A DNA stretch of 64,000 nucleotides from Mycolicibacterium sphagni (lineage in GTDB: Bacteria; Actinomycetota; Actinomycetes; Mycobacteriales; Mycobacteriaceae). Shown here piece after piece: positions 33,930 to 41,572 of this stretch. The notes under the pieces are model-generated. The model made no database searches. It saw only the letters and a list, made by a program, of their open reading frames with translations, and was not told the origin of the DNA. The stretch lies in the NCBI RefSeq assembly GCF_013337765.1, contig NZ_VBSB01000035.1, positions 186,001-250,000 of the forward strand, read 5' to 3'. Position 1 is the stretch's first letter. Each line of letters starts with the position of its first letter. A program made the translations under genes and the position numbers.

Positions 33930-34508
33930 GTGAGCACGCTCGCCCCGCTGGCCGCCGTTGTGTTGGCTGGTGGGGCGTCGCGTCGTATGGGCAGGGACAA
34001 GGCCACGCTGGCGCATCCCGACGGCGGCACCACGATGGTCGAGTACACCGTCGGCGTCCTGGGATCCCGCTGCGCGCCGGTATTCGTGATCGCCGCCCCT
34101 GGCCAGGCGCTGCCTGCGCTGGAAGCCGAGGTGCTGCGGGACGAGGTTCGCGGGGTAGGGCCGCTGCTGGCCACCGGCCGCGGGCTTCGCGCCGCCGCGG
34201 CGGCCGGCCTGGAGCGGGCATTCGTCAGCGCGGTTGACATGCCGTTCCTGACCACCGATGTCATCGACGAGCTGGCCGGGTACCGGGGTGTCGACATCGT
34301 GTTGCCCTGGGACGGCCGGGACCACTACCTGGCCGGCATCTACCGCACCGACCTCGCCGACCACGTCGACGCCCTGGTCGCCGCGGGCGAACGCAGCATG
34401 CGGGCGCTGGCCGAGACGGTCGTCACCCAGCGGGTCGTGATACCGGCCGGTACGGCGCTGGCCAACGTCAATTCGCCTGCCGACCTGGAGCAGCAAATAG
34501 CACTATAA
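33930..34508 (+). CDS. mobA: Molybdenum cofactor guanylyltransferase
   Basis: A 192-residue nucleotidyltransferase that adds GMP to molybdopterin for bis-MGD enzymes. The signature LAGGASRRMGRDKATL is intact, followed by DEVRGVGPLLATGRGL, FVSAVDMPFL (metal-binding Asp) and VNSPADLEQ near the C-terminus. GTG at 33930 is taken because the family begins just before APLAAVVLAGG. It lies 19 bp after korB and ends at the edge of a long gene-free stretch. Confidence 0.88.
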   Translation: MSTLAPLAAVVLAGGASRRMGRDKATLAHPDGGTTMVEYTVGVLGSRCAPVFVIAAPGQALPALEAEVLRDEVRGVGPLLATGRGLRAAAAAGLERAFVSAVDMPFLTTDVIDELAGYRGVDIVLPWDGRDHYLAGIYRTDLADHVDALVAAGERSMRALAETVVTQRVVIPAGTALANVNSPADLEQQIAL

Positions 34509-34888
34509 ATCGGTAATTTCGCCCAATTTGGGCATTAAGTTGGAAATACGGTTTATAGATTCGACATATTGCGTTCATTCCGGGTTTTTGAGATCCAAGA
34601 TCCACTGAGCCAGAACGTATTTCACCCGCCCGCGGTCCTGAAATGCCGCGATATCCAGCCATTTCGCCCCGGTTCCGAGGCCTGGCGAGGCGGGGGCGCG
34701 GCGATCGGGCGGGCGCGCGGCGCGTGGGTGCTGACCCGAGGATTCGGGTCGGGTTCCGGCCGTCTGCAACACGCTTGGCGCGCAAGGCATTCTGGACCCG
34801 CGGCGCCGGGGCTGGACTGTCACTCTGACGTCTGTCCATGCAGCGACAGTTCATCTCTGAGGCCGAAAATTGTTTTCTAGCAATGGGT

Positions 34889-34914
34889 TTGACTCTCGGA
34901 TCGACGAGAGTCAA
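34889..34914. repeat. Perfect 10-bp-arm inverted repeat
   Basis: TTGACTCTCG and CGAGAGTCAA flank the six-base centre GATCGA. All ten pairs match. It sits in the middle of the mobA-rpfE gap, 380 bp after mobA and 574 bp before rpfE. It may be an operator for a dimeric regulator or the stem of a small RNA; a GGGGG run rather than a T-run follows, so it is not a standard terminator. Confidence 0.6.
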
Positions 34915-35045
34915 GGGGGCTGTCCAGCTAATGAAATCGGCCTCCGAGGGGCCCTCGTGGCGGGGAGAGTGGATGGAAGGCGCCTCGTGGCAATGGGATT
35001 GGTGTGCTGCGTTATCAATACCTGTGGCCCAGCCCACAAATAGTG

Positions 35046-35061
35046 CGTGATTTAAATCACA
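35046..35061. promoter_or_regulatory. CRP-type binding site and possible class II promoter for rpfE
   Basis: CGTGA-TTTAAA-TCACA fits the mycobacterial CRP (Rv3676) consensus (C/T)GTGA-N6-TCAC(A/G) at every defined base and is a perfect palindrome apart from the outer C/A. TAATGC at 35083-35088 could be a -10; a start near 35095 would put the site centre near -41.5, the class II activator position. The nearest downstream gene is rpfE, which would then have a leader of about 370 nt. M. tuberculosis CRP is known to control rpfA, so control of an rpf gene is reasonable. Confidence 0.6.
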
Positions 35062-35311
35062 AAATTGACGGGCGTGTCAATGTAATGCCTGGTCGCGAAA
35101 CGCTGGGCTGACCTGCATAGACAACTCATAGGTTGCGGTCGTGATCATCCTGTTATCGAACCGATATAAGCGTGTCGTTGATGTGACTTCACTCGGTCGG
35201 CTCCGTACGGTCCTATCCGATCCCTTCGGGAGCAAACATCTCCACCTATAACTCCACAAATTCGAACCCTGCGTATGAGCGGGGCCGGGAGGTCCGATGG
35301 GCCTTTCGTGG

Positions 35312-35340
35312 ATCACCGGGTGTGCAAGCCCCGAGGTGAT
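35312..35340 (+). other. Hairpin in the presumed rpfE leader
   Basis: ATCACC (35312-35317) plus GGG pair with CCC (35329-35331) and GGTGAT (35335-35340), giving a nine-pair stem with a three-base bulge and an eight-base loop, 123 bases before the rpfE start. It has none of the conserved blocks I would expect for the c-di-AMP (ydaO) riboswitch found before rpfA in M. tuberculosis. Confidence 0.4.
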
Positions 35341-35462
35341 GCCCACCGGCCGCGCTGTCGTGCCCGACCGAGACGGCGCGACCCGAATCCAGCAGACCCG
35401 TTACGGGCTGTACCCCGTCTGGCGGGATGGCAATCGGCGTGTGCACGGCGAAAGGAAAACTG

Positions 35463-35798
35463 TTGAAGAACGTCCGCAAGACACTCGCACGCTCCCTCGG
35501 GATGGCCGCGATCGGCGGTGCCGCCGTGGTGGCTCCGATGTTCGTGGGTACCGGTACTGCCTCGGCTGACGGCATGAACTGGGACGCGGTCGCACAGTGC
35601 GAGTCCGGCGGCAACTGGGCAATCAACACCGGCAACGGCTACTACGGCGGCCTGCAGTTCACCATGGGGACCTGGCGTTCCAATGGTGGCAGCGGCTCCC
35701 CGCACATGGCGTCGCGCGATGAGCAGATCCGGGTTGCGGAGAACGTCCTGCGTAGCCAGGGTCGAGGAGCATGGCCGGTCTGCGGCCGTCGCGGCTGA
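35463..35798 (+). CDS. rpfE: Resuscitation-promoting factor, RpfE-like, minimal form
   Basis: A 111-residue secreted muralytic enzyme made of little more than a signal peptide (cleavage near TASA-D36) and the Rpf lysozyme-like domain. The catalytic Glu is E47 in QCESGGNW, with C46 and C107 able to form the conserved disulfide. The C-terminus AENVLRSQG...WPVCGRRG is that of M. tuberculosis RpfE, but the long Pro/Ala linker of RpfE is absent. TTG at 35463 is chosen as start: GAAAGGA is 7 bases upstream and the product begins KNVRKT as in RpfE; ATG 36 bases earlier lacks a ribosome site. Its position next to mobA-korB supports orthology. Confidence 0.85.
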   Translation: MKNVRKTLARSLGMAAIGGAAVVAPMFVGTGTASADGMNWDAVAQCESGGNWAINTGNGYYGGLQFTMGTWRSNGGSGSPHMASRDEQIRVAENVLRSQGRGAWPVCGRRG

Positions 35799-35810
35799 TA
35801 TAGCGCTCTC

Positions 35811-35848
35811 AAGAGTGGCGCCGGGTCTACGGACTCGGCGCCACTCTT
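35811..35848 (+). terminator. Hairpin terminator after rpfE
   Basis: A perfect 12-bp stem, AAGAGTGGCGCC with GGCGCCACTCTT, closes a 14-base loop, 12 bases after the rpfE stop. No U-run follows (GTCTC), as is common for mycobacterial terminators. It should separate the rpfE transcript from the second rpf gene. Confidence 0.75.
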
Positions 35849-35979
35849 GTCTCTAGGGAAACTCTCTTATCAAAAATCTCAGAAAAAACAACCGACACGC
35901 CTGTAACGGCTGCATCACAAGGTGCGATTCACCTCACAGCGGCACATCAGTGCCCCCTTTGTCGGGAAGGGAAATACCA

Positions 35980-36474
35980 ATGAGCACTTTGCGCAGGATC
36001 GTCACCCTCGCAGTCATCTCCGGAGCGCTGGCCTTGGCCGGATTCGTTCTGAGCATCGGAAATGCGAGCGCCGACAGCGGCGTGAACTGGGACGCGGTCG
36101 CGCAGTGCGAGTCCGGCGGCAACTGGGCCGCCAACACCGGTAACGGCTTCTCCGGCGGCCTCCAATTCAAGCAGGCGACCTGGACCGCCAACGGCGGCAC
36201 CGGCACCCCGCATCAGGCCTCGCGTGAGGAGCAGATCCGCGTCGCCGAGAACGTCGCCCGCAAGCAGGGCATGGGCGCGTGGCCGTCCTGCGGCCAGGCC
36301 GCCGGCACCCCCGCCTTCGCCACCCCGGTCTCCGGTGGCGCTGCTCCGGCCCCGGCCCAGGGCGCCTGCTCGAACGTCCTGAGCGGCCCGTTCAAGTCGA
36401 TCGACTTCAACAAGATGTGCCAGGCCTTCCACGATCCGGGCCGCGCCATCGCCAACGCCCTCGGCCTGCACTAA
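35980..36474 (+). CDS. Second resuscitation-promoting factor with C-terminal extension
   Basis: A 164-residue secreted Rpf. The signal peptide ends near NASA-D32; the Rpf domain has E44 in QCESGGNW and the closing Cys in WPSCGQ. Unlike its neighbour it carries about 60 extra residues after the domain: an Ala/Pro/Gly linker, then a tail with two more cysteines (GACSNVL, NKMCQAF). GGAAGGG lies eight to nine bases before the ATG. A 44-bp stretch around the active site differs from that of rpfE by one base, so the pair arose by duplication or has been homogenised. It overlaps the convergent FAD gene by four bases. Confidence 0.9.
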   Translation: MSTLRRIVTLAVISGALALAGFVLSIGNASADSGVNWDAVAQCESGGNWAANTGNGFSGGLQFKQATWTANGGTGTPHQASREEQIRVAENVARKQGMGAWPSCGQAAGTPAFATPVSGGAAPAPAQGACSNVLSGPFKSIDFNKMCQAFHDPGRAIANALGLH

Positions 36475-37622
36475 CGAATACCGGGCAGCCGAAACGCCGA
36501 GCCGGCCGCGATCGACGCCAGGTGGCGGGTCACCACGGACTCCGGCAGCATCACGGTCGCCCTGCTGGCCAGCGCGCTCAGTGCCGCCGGGCGCAGGTTG
36601 ACGATCCGGCCGATCAGCCGCGATTCGGCGACGATGGCGCTCACCCGCGGCCTGCGGAACGCCTCGAACGCGGTGAACGCGCGCGGCAGGTCCGCGGCCA
36701 GGTCGAGACACGCGCCCAGCACGGCGGCGTCCTCGAGTGCCTGACAGCCGCCCTGGCCCAGGTGCGGCCGCATGGGGTGGGCGGCGTCGCCGACCAGCAC
36801 CACCGGCCCCGCCGCCCAGCGCTGGGCGGTCTTGCGGTCGTAGAGATCGTTGCGCAGCACCTCGGCGGGCTCGGTGGCCGCCAGCATCGCCGGAATGGGC
36901 GCGGCCCACGGCGCCAGCTTGGTGCGCAGATAGGCGAGCTCGCCCTGGGGTGAGGTGGCGCCCTCGGCCGCGCGCTCGGTGGCGAACCAATACGTCCGGT
37001 CCGGCCCCATCGGCACGTGGCCGACCTCCGCCCCGGCCCCCATCGTCTCGCCCGCCAGATCGGCGTCGATAGCCAGCGAGGACACTCCGCGCCACGCTGT
37101 GTATCCGGCGTAGCGATGGGGAAGCGGGCCGTTGAGGTGGCGGGCCACTACGGATCCGGTGCCGTCGGCGCCCACCACCGCGTCAGCGTCACGCGTCGAG
37201 GAGTCGGTCAGGTGTAGCCGAACCCCGGCAGGTGTGGTGCCCACGTCGCGCACCGCGACCCCGTCGACGATGGTGCCCGGCGCGAGCGCCCCGGCCAGGA
37301 TGTCGCGCAGCGCGACCCGCTGCAACACGACCAAGGGTTCGCCCAGTGCGGTCACGATCCGCTCGCCCGACGGGCGGCGCAGCCAGGTGCCGTCCTTCCA
37401 GCGCATCGCACCCGCGGTGATCCGGCCTCCGGCCGCCCGCACCTGGTCGCCGAGGCCGAGTTGGTCGAGAGCGGCGAGAGCGTTGGGCCAGATACTGATG
37501 CCGGCGCCGGAGGTGGTGTCGGCCCGCTCTTCGATCACTGTGACGGAATGGCCGCGCAGTTGCAGTGCCACAGCGGCGGCGAGTCCGGCGATCCCCGCTC
37601 CGACGACAGCGATCTCGGCCAT
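36471..37622 (-). CDS. FAD-dependent monooxygenase (UbiH/PHBH-like)
   Basis: A 383-residue aromatic-hydroxylase-type flavoprotein: AVVGAGIAGLAAAVAL (ADP-binding), the DG motif in VVGADGTGS, and GDAAHPMRPHLGQGG (FAD ribityl and active-site region). It would use NAD(P)H and O2 to hydroxylate an aromatic or polycyclic substrate, which is unknown. ATG at 37622 is chosen because the protein then begins AEIAVVGAG, directly before the Rossmann strand; an ATG ten codons earlier overlaps the promoter of the divergent peptidase. Confidence 0.83.
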   Translation of the reverse strand: MAEIAVVGAGIAGLAAAVALQLRGHSVTVIEERADTTSGAGISIWPNALAALDQLGLGDQVRAAGGRITAGAMRWKDGTWLRRPSGERIVTALGEPLVVLQRVALRDILAGALAPGTIVDGVAVRDVGTTPAGVRLHLTDSSTRDADAVVGADGTGSVVARHLNGPLPHRYAGYTAWRGVSSLAIDADLAGETMGAGAEVGHVPMGPDRTYWFATERAAEGATSPQGELAYLRTKLAPWAAPIPAMLAATEPAEVLRNDLYDRKTAQRWAAGPVVLVGDAAHPMRPHLGQGGCQALEDAAVLGACLDLAADLPRAFTAFEAFRRPRVSAIVAESRLIGRIVNLRPAALSALASRATVMLPESVVTRHLASIAAGSAFRLPGIR

Positions 37623-37644
37623 GCGTAAAACGTAACGTGTGCTG

Positions 37645-39630
37645 ATGAGCACCGGCCCATTCGACGACCTTGACGACTACCTCGCCCTACCGCGCGTCTC
37701 CGGACTCGCGGTGTCGGCGGACGGATCGCGCGTCGTCGCATGCGTCGCCGAACTCAACACCGCCAAGACCGAATACATCACCGCGGTATGGGAGCTGGAT
37801 CCAGCCGGGGTGTTGCCGGCCCGCAGGCTGAGCCGCGGGGCCAAGGGTGAGGCCGCGCCGGCCTTCACCGCTGACGGGGATCTGCTCTTCATCGCGGTGC
37901 GGGCAGGAGAGGACGACGACAAACCGCCTGCCGCGCTGTGGCAGCTACCGGCCGCGGGTGGGGAGGCCGCCCAACTGGCCGAGCTGCCCGCCGGGATCAC
38001 CGCCGTGCGGACCGCGCGCGCCGCAGCCACCGTCGTGATCGGTGCACCGCTGCTGCCCTCGGCCGACACCGTCGACGACGAACGCAGGCTGCGAAAACTG
38101 CGCAAGGACAACAAGATCAGCGCGATCCTACACACCGGCTATCCCGTGCGGCACTGGGACAAGGACCTGGGGCCCGGCCAAACCCACCTGTTCGGGGTCG
38201 CCGCCGACGGCGGCCTCACCGACCTCACCCGTCAGCCGGGGGCCGCGCTCGGCGACGCCGATTTCGTGGTGAGCCCCGACGGCACGTTCGCCGTCGCGAG
38301 CTGGCGGGTAGCCGCTCCGCGCGCGGCGCTGCGGTCGGTGCTGATGCGTATCGACCTGCAGACCGGTGAGCGCTCCGTGATCGCCGAGGACATCGCCGCG
38401 GACCTGGAGCACCCGGCCATCTCGCCGGACGGCACGAGCGTGGTGTTCACCCGCGAATCCGTGTCCACCCCGCATGAGGCGCCACGAATCACGTTGTGTC
38501 ACTTGAGTTTGGCCTCGGGGGAGTGGGCACAGCTGGCGACCGGATGGGACCGCTGGCCGGCCTCGGTGACGTGGGCTCGGGACGGCGCTGCGCTGCTGGT
38601 GACCGCCGACGACAACGGCCGCTGCCCGATCTTCGAGATCAGTCTCGACGGCGACGTCCGGCAGATCACCGCCGACGACTACAGCTACAGCGACGTCATC
38701 AGCGCACCCGGCGGCATCATCTACGCGCTGCGGAGCTCCTATGCCGCGCCACCACATCCGGTGCGCATCGATCCGTCCGGTGGGCTCACCGCGTTGCCGT
38801 GCGTGGAACTGCCCGAGCTACCGGGCGAACTCACCGAAATCGTCGCTACTGCCGACGACGGCACACCGGTGCGGTCCTGGCTGGTGCTGCCTGTCGCGAC
38901 GAACCGACCTGCGCCGCTGCTGCTCTGGATTCACGGTGGACCGCTGGGTAGCTGGAACGTGTGGTCGTGGCGGTGGAATCCGTGGCTGATGGCCGCGCGG
39001 GGGTACGCGGTCCTGCTGCCCGATCCCGCGCTGTCCACCGGTTATGGACAGCAGTTCATCCAGCGTGGGTGGGGTGCCTGGGGTGGGTCGCCGTACGAAG
39101 ACCTGATGGCCGCCGTCGACGCCGCGGTCGCCGACCCCCGCATCGACGCCGATCGCATTGCCGCGATGGGCGGCTCATTCGGCGGTTACATGGCCAACTG
39201 GGTGGCCGGGCACACCGACCGCTTCGCGGCGATCGTCACCCACGCCAGCCTGTGGGCGCTCGACCAGTTCGGCCCGACCACCGACGGAGCTTACTACTGG
39301 GCCCGCGAGATGACACCGGCTATGGCACAAGCGAATTCGCCGCACCGTTTCGTCGGGAACATCTCCACCCCGATGCTGGTGATCCACGGCGACAAGGACT
39401 ATCGAGTGCCGATCGGCGAGGCCCTGCGACTGTGGTACGAGCTGCTGACCGAATCCCGGTCGCCCGCCGTCGACGACGGCACCTCCGTGCACCGGTTCCT
39501 GTACTTCCCATCCGAGAACCACTGGGTGCTGTCCCCGCAGCACGCGAAGATCTGGTACCAGGTGGTCACGACGTTCCTGGCCGAGCGTGTGCTGGGGGAG
39601 GCGGCGTCGTTGCCCGAAACGCTGGGCTGA
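37645..39630 (+). CDS. S9 prolyl-oligopeptidase-family serine peptidase
   Basis: A 661-residue acylaminoacyl-peptidase/dipeptidyl-peptidase-like enzyme. The first ~400 residues are beta-propeller repeats (ISPDGTSVVF, WARDGAALLVTADD), and the last 250 form the alpha/beta-hydrolase domain with the nucleophile in MGGSFGGYM, the acid in HGDKDYRVP and the His in SENHWVLSPQH. No signal peptide is seen, so it acts in the cytosol on peptides. ATG at 37645 starts 22 bp from the divergent monooxygenase gene. Confidence 0.88.
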   Translation: MSTGPFDDLDDYLALPRVSGLAVSADGSRVVACVAELNTAKTEYITAVWELDPAGVLPARRLSRGAKGEAAPAFTADGDLLFIAVRAGEDDDKPPAALWQLPAAGGEAAQLAELPAGITAVRTARAAATVVIGAPLLPSADTVDDERRLRKLRKDNKISAILHTGYPVRHWDKDLGPGQTHLFGVAADGGLTDLTRQPGAALGDADFVVSPDGTFAVASWRVAAPRAALRSVLMRIDLQTGERSVIAEDIAADLEHPAISPDGTSVVFTRESVSTPHEAPRITLCHLSLASGEWAQLATGWDRWPASVTWARDGAALLVTADDNGRCPIFEISLDGDVRQITADDYSYSDVISAPGGIIYALRSSYAAPPHPVRIDPSGGLTALPCVELPELPGELTEIVATADDGTPVRSWLVLPVATNRPAPLLLWIHGGPLGSWNVWSWRWNPWLMAARGYAVLLPDPALSTGYGQQFIQRGWGAWGGSPYEDLMAAVDAAVADPRIDADRIAAMGGSFGGYMANWVAGHTDRFAAIVTHASLWALDQFGPTTDGAYYWAREMTPAMAQANSPHRFVGNISTPMLVIHGDKDYRVPIGEALRLWYELLTESRSPAVDDGTSVHRFLYFPSENHWVLSPQHAKIWYQVVTTFLAERVLGEAASLPETLG

Positions 39631-39653
39631 ATTCGCCCGGTATGTTGGCGCTC

Positions 39654-40913
39654 ATGACGGCAGCGCAGCGGGAGTTCGACATCGTCGTATACGGGGCCAC
39701 CGGATTCGTCGGCAAGCTCACCGCCGAATACCTGGCCCGGGCCGGCGGTGAAGCGCGAATCGCCCTGGCCGGCCGGTCGCCCGACAAGCTGCTCGCAGTG
39801 CGAGAGACGCTCGGCGAATCTGCGCAATCCTGGCCGATTCTGACCGCCGACGCCGGGTCGCCGTCGTCGCTGAACGATATGGCGGCACGCACCCGCGTCG
39901 TCATCACCACGGTCGGCCCCTACACCCGCTACGGCCTGCCGCTGGTGGCGGCCTGCGCGGCGGCCGGTACCGATTACGCCGACCTCACCGGCGAGGCCAT
40001 GTTCGTGCGACAGAGCATCGACGACTATCACAAGCAGGCCGTCGACACCGGCGCGCGCATCGTGCACGCGTGCGGATTCGATTCCATCCCTTCGGATATG
40101 AGTGTCTTCGCCCTCTACCGTCGGGCACAGCGTGACGGTACCGGCGAGCTCGGTGACACCGACTTCGTGCTTCGCGGATTCTCCGGCGGAGTGTCGGGCG
40201 GCACGGTCGCGTCGATGATCGAGGTATTCCGTGCCTCGTCCAACGACCCGAACACCCGGCGCATGCTGGAGGACCCGTACACGCTGACCGACGACCGGGC
40301 CGTGGAACCCGAACTCGGTCCCCAGCCCGACCTGCCGTGGCGGCGGGGCGTTAATATCGCGCCCGAGCTGGCCCGGGTGTGGACAACGGGCTTCGCGATG
40401 GCGATGTACAACACGCGAATCGTGCGGCGCAGCAACGCACTTCTGCACTACGCCTACGGCCGCCGGTTCCGCTACGCGGAGAACATGAGCGTCGGTTCCT
40501 CGGTGGCCGCGCCGGTGGCATCGGCAGTGGCGAGTGCGGCCAACAACGGTGTCGTCGCGCTGGGCAGCCGGTTCTTCCGCTTCCTGCCACGCCGACTGGT
40601 GGAGCGCATCGCGCCGAAACCCGGAACCGGGCCCAGCGAGGAGACCCGCGACCGCGGCTACTACCGCGCCGAGACGTACACGACCACCACGACCGGCGCG
40701 CGCTACCGGGCCACCATTTCCCAGCAGGGCGACCCGGGTTACAAGGCCACCGCGGTGATGCTCGGCGAATGCGGTCTCGCGCTGGCACTCGACCGCGACA
40801 AGCTCTCGGATTTGCGCGGTGTTCTGACTCCCGCCGCCGCGATGGGAGACGCCCTGCTCGACCGGTTTCCGGCCGCCGAGATTTCCCTGGAGACGGTCCG
40901 CCTCGAGGACTAG
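39654..40913 (+). CDS. Saccharopine dehydrogenase-like / trans-acting enoyl reductase family protein
   Basis: A 419-residue protein orthologous by position and sequence to M. tuberculosis Rv2449c. It has an N-terminal Rossmann fold (EFDIVVYGATGFVGKLTAEY), VGPYTRYGLPLV, CGFDSIPSDMSVF and a C-terminal half ending in LTPAAAMGDALLDRF. The family includes the trans enoyl reductase for phenolic-glycolipid synthesis, but this paralogue has no assigned substrate. ATG at 39654 is preferred; an ATG four codons earlier is possible. It lies 23 bp after the S9 peptidase. Confidence 0.82.
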   Translation: MTAAQREFDIVVYGATGFVGKLTAEYLARAGGEARIALAGRSPDKLLAVRETLGESAQSWPILTADAGSPSSLNDMAARTRVVITTVGPYTRYGLPLVAACAAAGTDYADLTGEAMFVRQSIDDYHKQAVDTGARIVHACGFDSIPSDMSVFALYRRAQRDGTGELGDTDFVLRGFSGGVSGGTVASMIEVFRASSNDPNTRRMLEDPYTLTDDRAVEPELGPQPDLPWRRGVNIAPELARVWTTGFAMAMYNTRIVRRSNALLHYAYGRRFRYAENMSVGSSVAAPVASAVASAANNGVVALGSRFFRFLPRRLVERIAPKPGTGPSEETRDRGYYRAETYTTTTTGARYRATISQQGDPGYKATAVMLGECGLALALDRDKLSDLRGVLTPAAAMGDALLDRFPAAEISLETVRLED

Positions 40914-40958
40914 TGTCGGCTTGCAGAGCCGCACAATCCAGCAACGAAGGTGGACACC

Positions 40959-41510
40959 ATGGCCGGTCTCGACGATCTTATGAGTCAAATTCCCGTGGCG
41001 GATATCGCCAGCCGGCTTGGTGCCCCCGAGGGGGAAGTGAACCAGGCGATCCAGACCTTGGTGCCCACCCTCGTCGGCAGCATCCAGCACAACGTCGTCT
41101 CCGACGACATCGACTCCAGTGAGCTCGAATCGGCGATCGCCACCGGCGTCGACAGCGGTGCCGGTGACCAGTTCGTCGCACGGATCTTCGGCGGCAACGA
41201 CACCGACACCGTGGCCTCGGCGCTGTCCGGATCGGGGGCAGGCGGCGGCGACCTGATCAAGAAGCTGTTGCCGATCCTCATCCCGATCGTGCTGGCGTAT
41301 CTGAGTAAGCAGTCCGGCGGCGGTGCGGCCGCGGGCGGGACATCCGGCGGCGGGCTCGGCGACGTGCTGGGCAGCATCCTCGGCGGCGCGAGCGGCGGAT
41401 CTGGCGGCGGGGACAACCCGCTCGGCAGCATTCTGGGCAATGTGCTCGGCGGCAAACAGGGCGGCGCCATCGGGGACATCCTGGGCGGGCTGCTGGGCGG
41501 CAAGAAGTAG
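40959..41510 (+). CDS. DUF937-family protein with Gly-rich C-terminus
   Basis: A 183-residue protein of the DUF937 (YidB-like) family: LMSQIPVADIASRLGAPEG, followed by VVSDDIDSSELESAI and FVARIFGGND. The C-terminal third is Gly/Ser-rich with a quasi-repeat GDVLGSILGG / LGSILGNVLGG / GDILGGLLGG, possibly forming short amphipathic or membrane-associating helices (IKKLLPILIPIVLAYL lies just before). Function unknown. It lies 45 bp after the enoyl-reductase-like gene and 62 bp before valS. Confidence 0.78.
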   Translation: MAGLDDLMSQIPVADIASRLGAPEGEVNQAIQTLVPTLVGSIQHNVVSDDIDSSELESAIATGVDSGAGDQFVARIFGGNDTDTVASALSGSGAGGGDLIKKLLPILIPIVLAYLSKQSGGGAAAGGTSGGGLGDVLGSILGGASGGSGGGDNPLGSILGNVLGGKQGGAIGDILGGLLGGKK

Positions 41511-41560
41511 CGCAGGTCACGACCGCACAGGTCGCCCGCCGGGCCGGTGTCCCGCGTTCT

Positions 41561-41566
41561 TAGACT
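41561..41566 (+). promoter_or_regulatory. -10 element for leaderless valS transcript
   Basis: TAGACT matches the mycobacterial TAnnnT -10 and is followed, six bases on, by the GTG start of valS with no ribosome site, the arrangement of a leaderless mRNA. No good -35 is seen. Confidence 0.55.
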
Positions 41567-41572
41567 TGTCGG

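Larger units (their letters stand above)
34509..35462. other. 954-bp gene-free stretch upstream of rpfE
   Basis: No convincing gene was found: the short open frames here lack ribosome sites, family resemblance and codon bias. The stretch is AT-richer than its flanks at both ends. It holds the short palindrome GCCCAA-T-TTGGGC (34521-34533), a 10-bp-arm inverted repeat (34889-34914), CGAGGG-G-CCCTCG (34945-34957), a CRP-type site (35046-35061) and, in the likely rpfE leader, a hairpin at 35312-35340. The size and structure suggest regulatory DNA or a non-coding RNA; nothing in it was recognised as a known RNA family. Confidence 0.6.

Noticed and set aside
34838..35050. 70-codon plus-strand frame in the mobA-rpfE gap
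   Set aside because: No ribosome site or recognisable motif; it runs across the strong inverted repeat, which argues for regulatory rather than coding sequence.
35095..35462. Possible c-di-AMP (ydaO-type) riboswitch before rpfE
   Set aside because: Such a riboswitch precedes rpfA in M. tuberculosis, so it was looked for, but the conserved sequence blocks were not found here; only a plain hairpin is visible.
39399..41090. 563-codon minus-strand frame opposite the S9 peptidase and enoyl-reductase-like genes
   Set aside because: Composition is that of a reverse-complement shadow and it spans the boundary of two confident genes.
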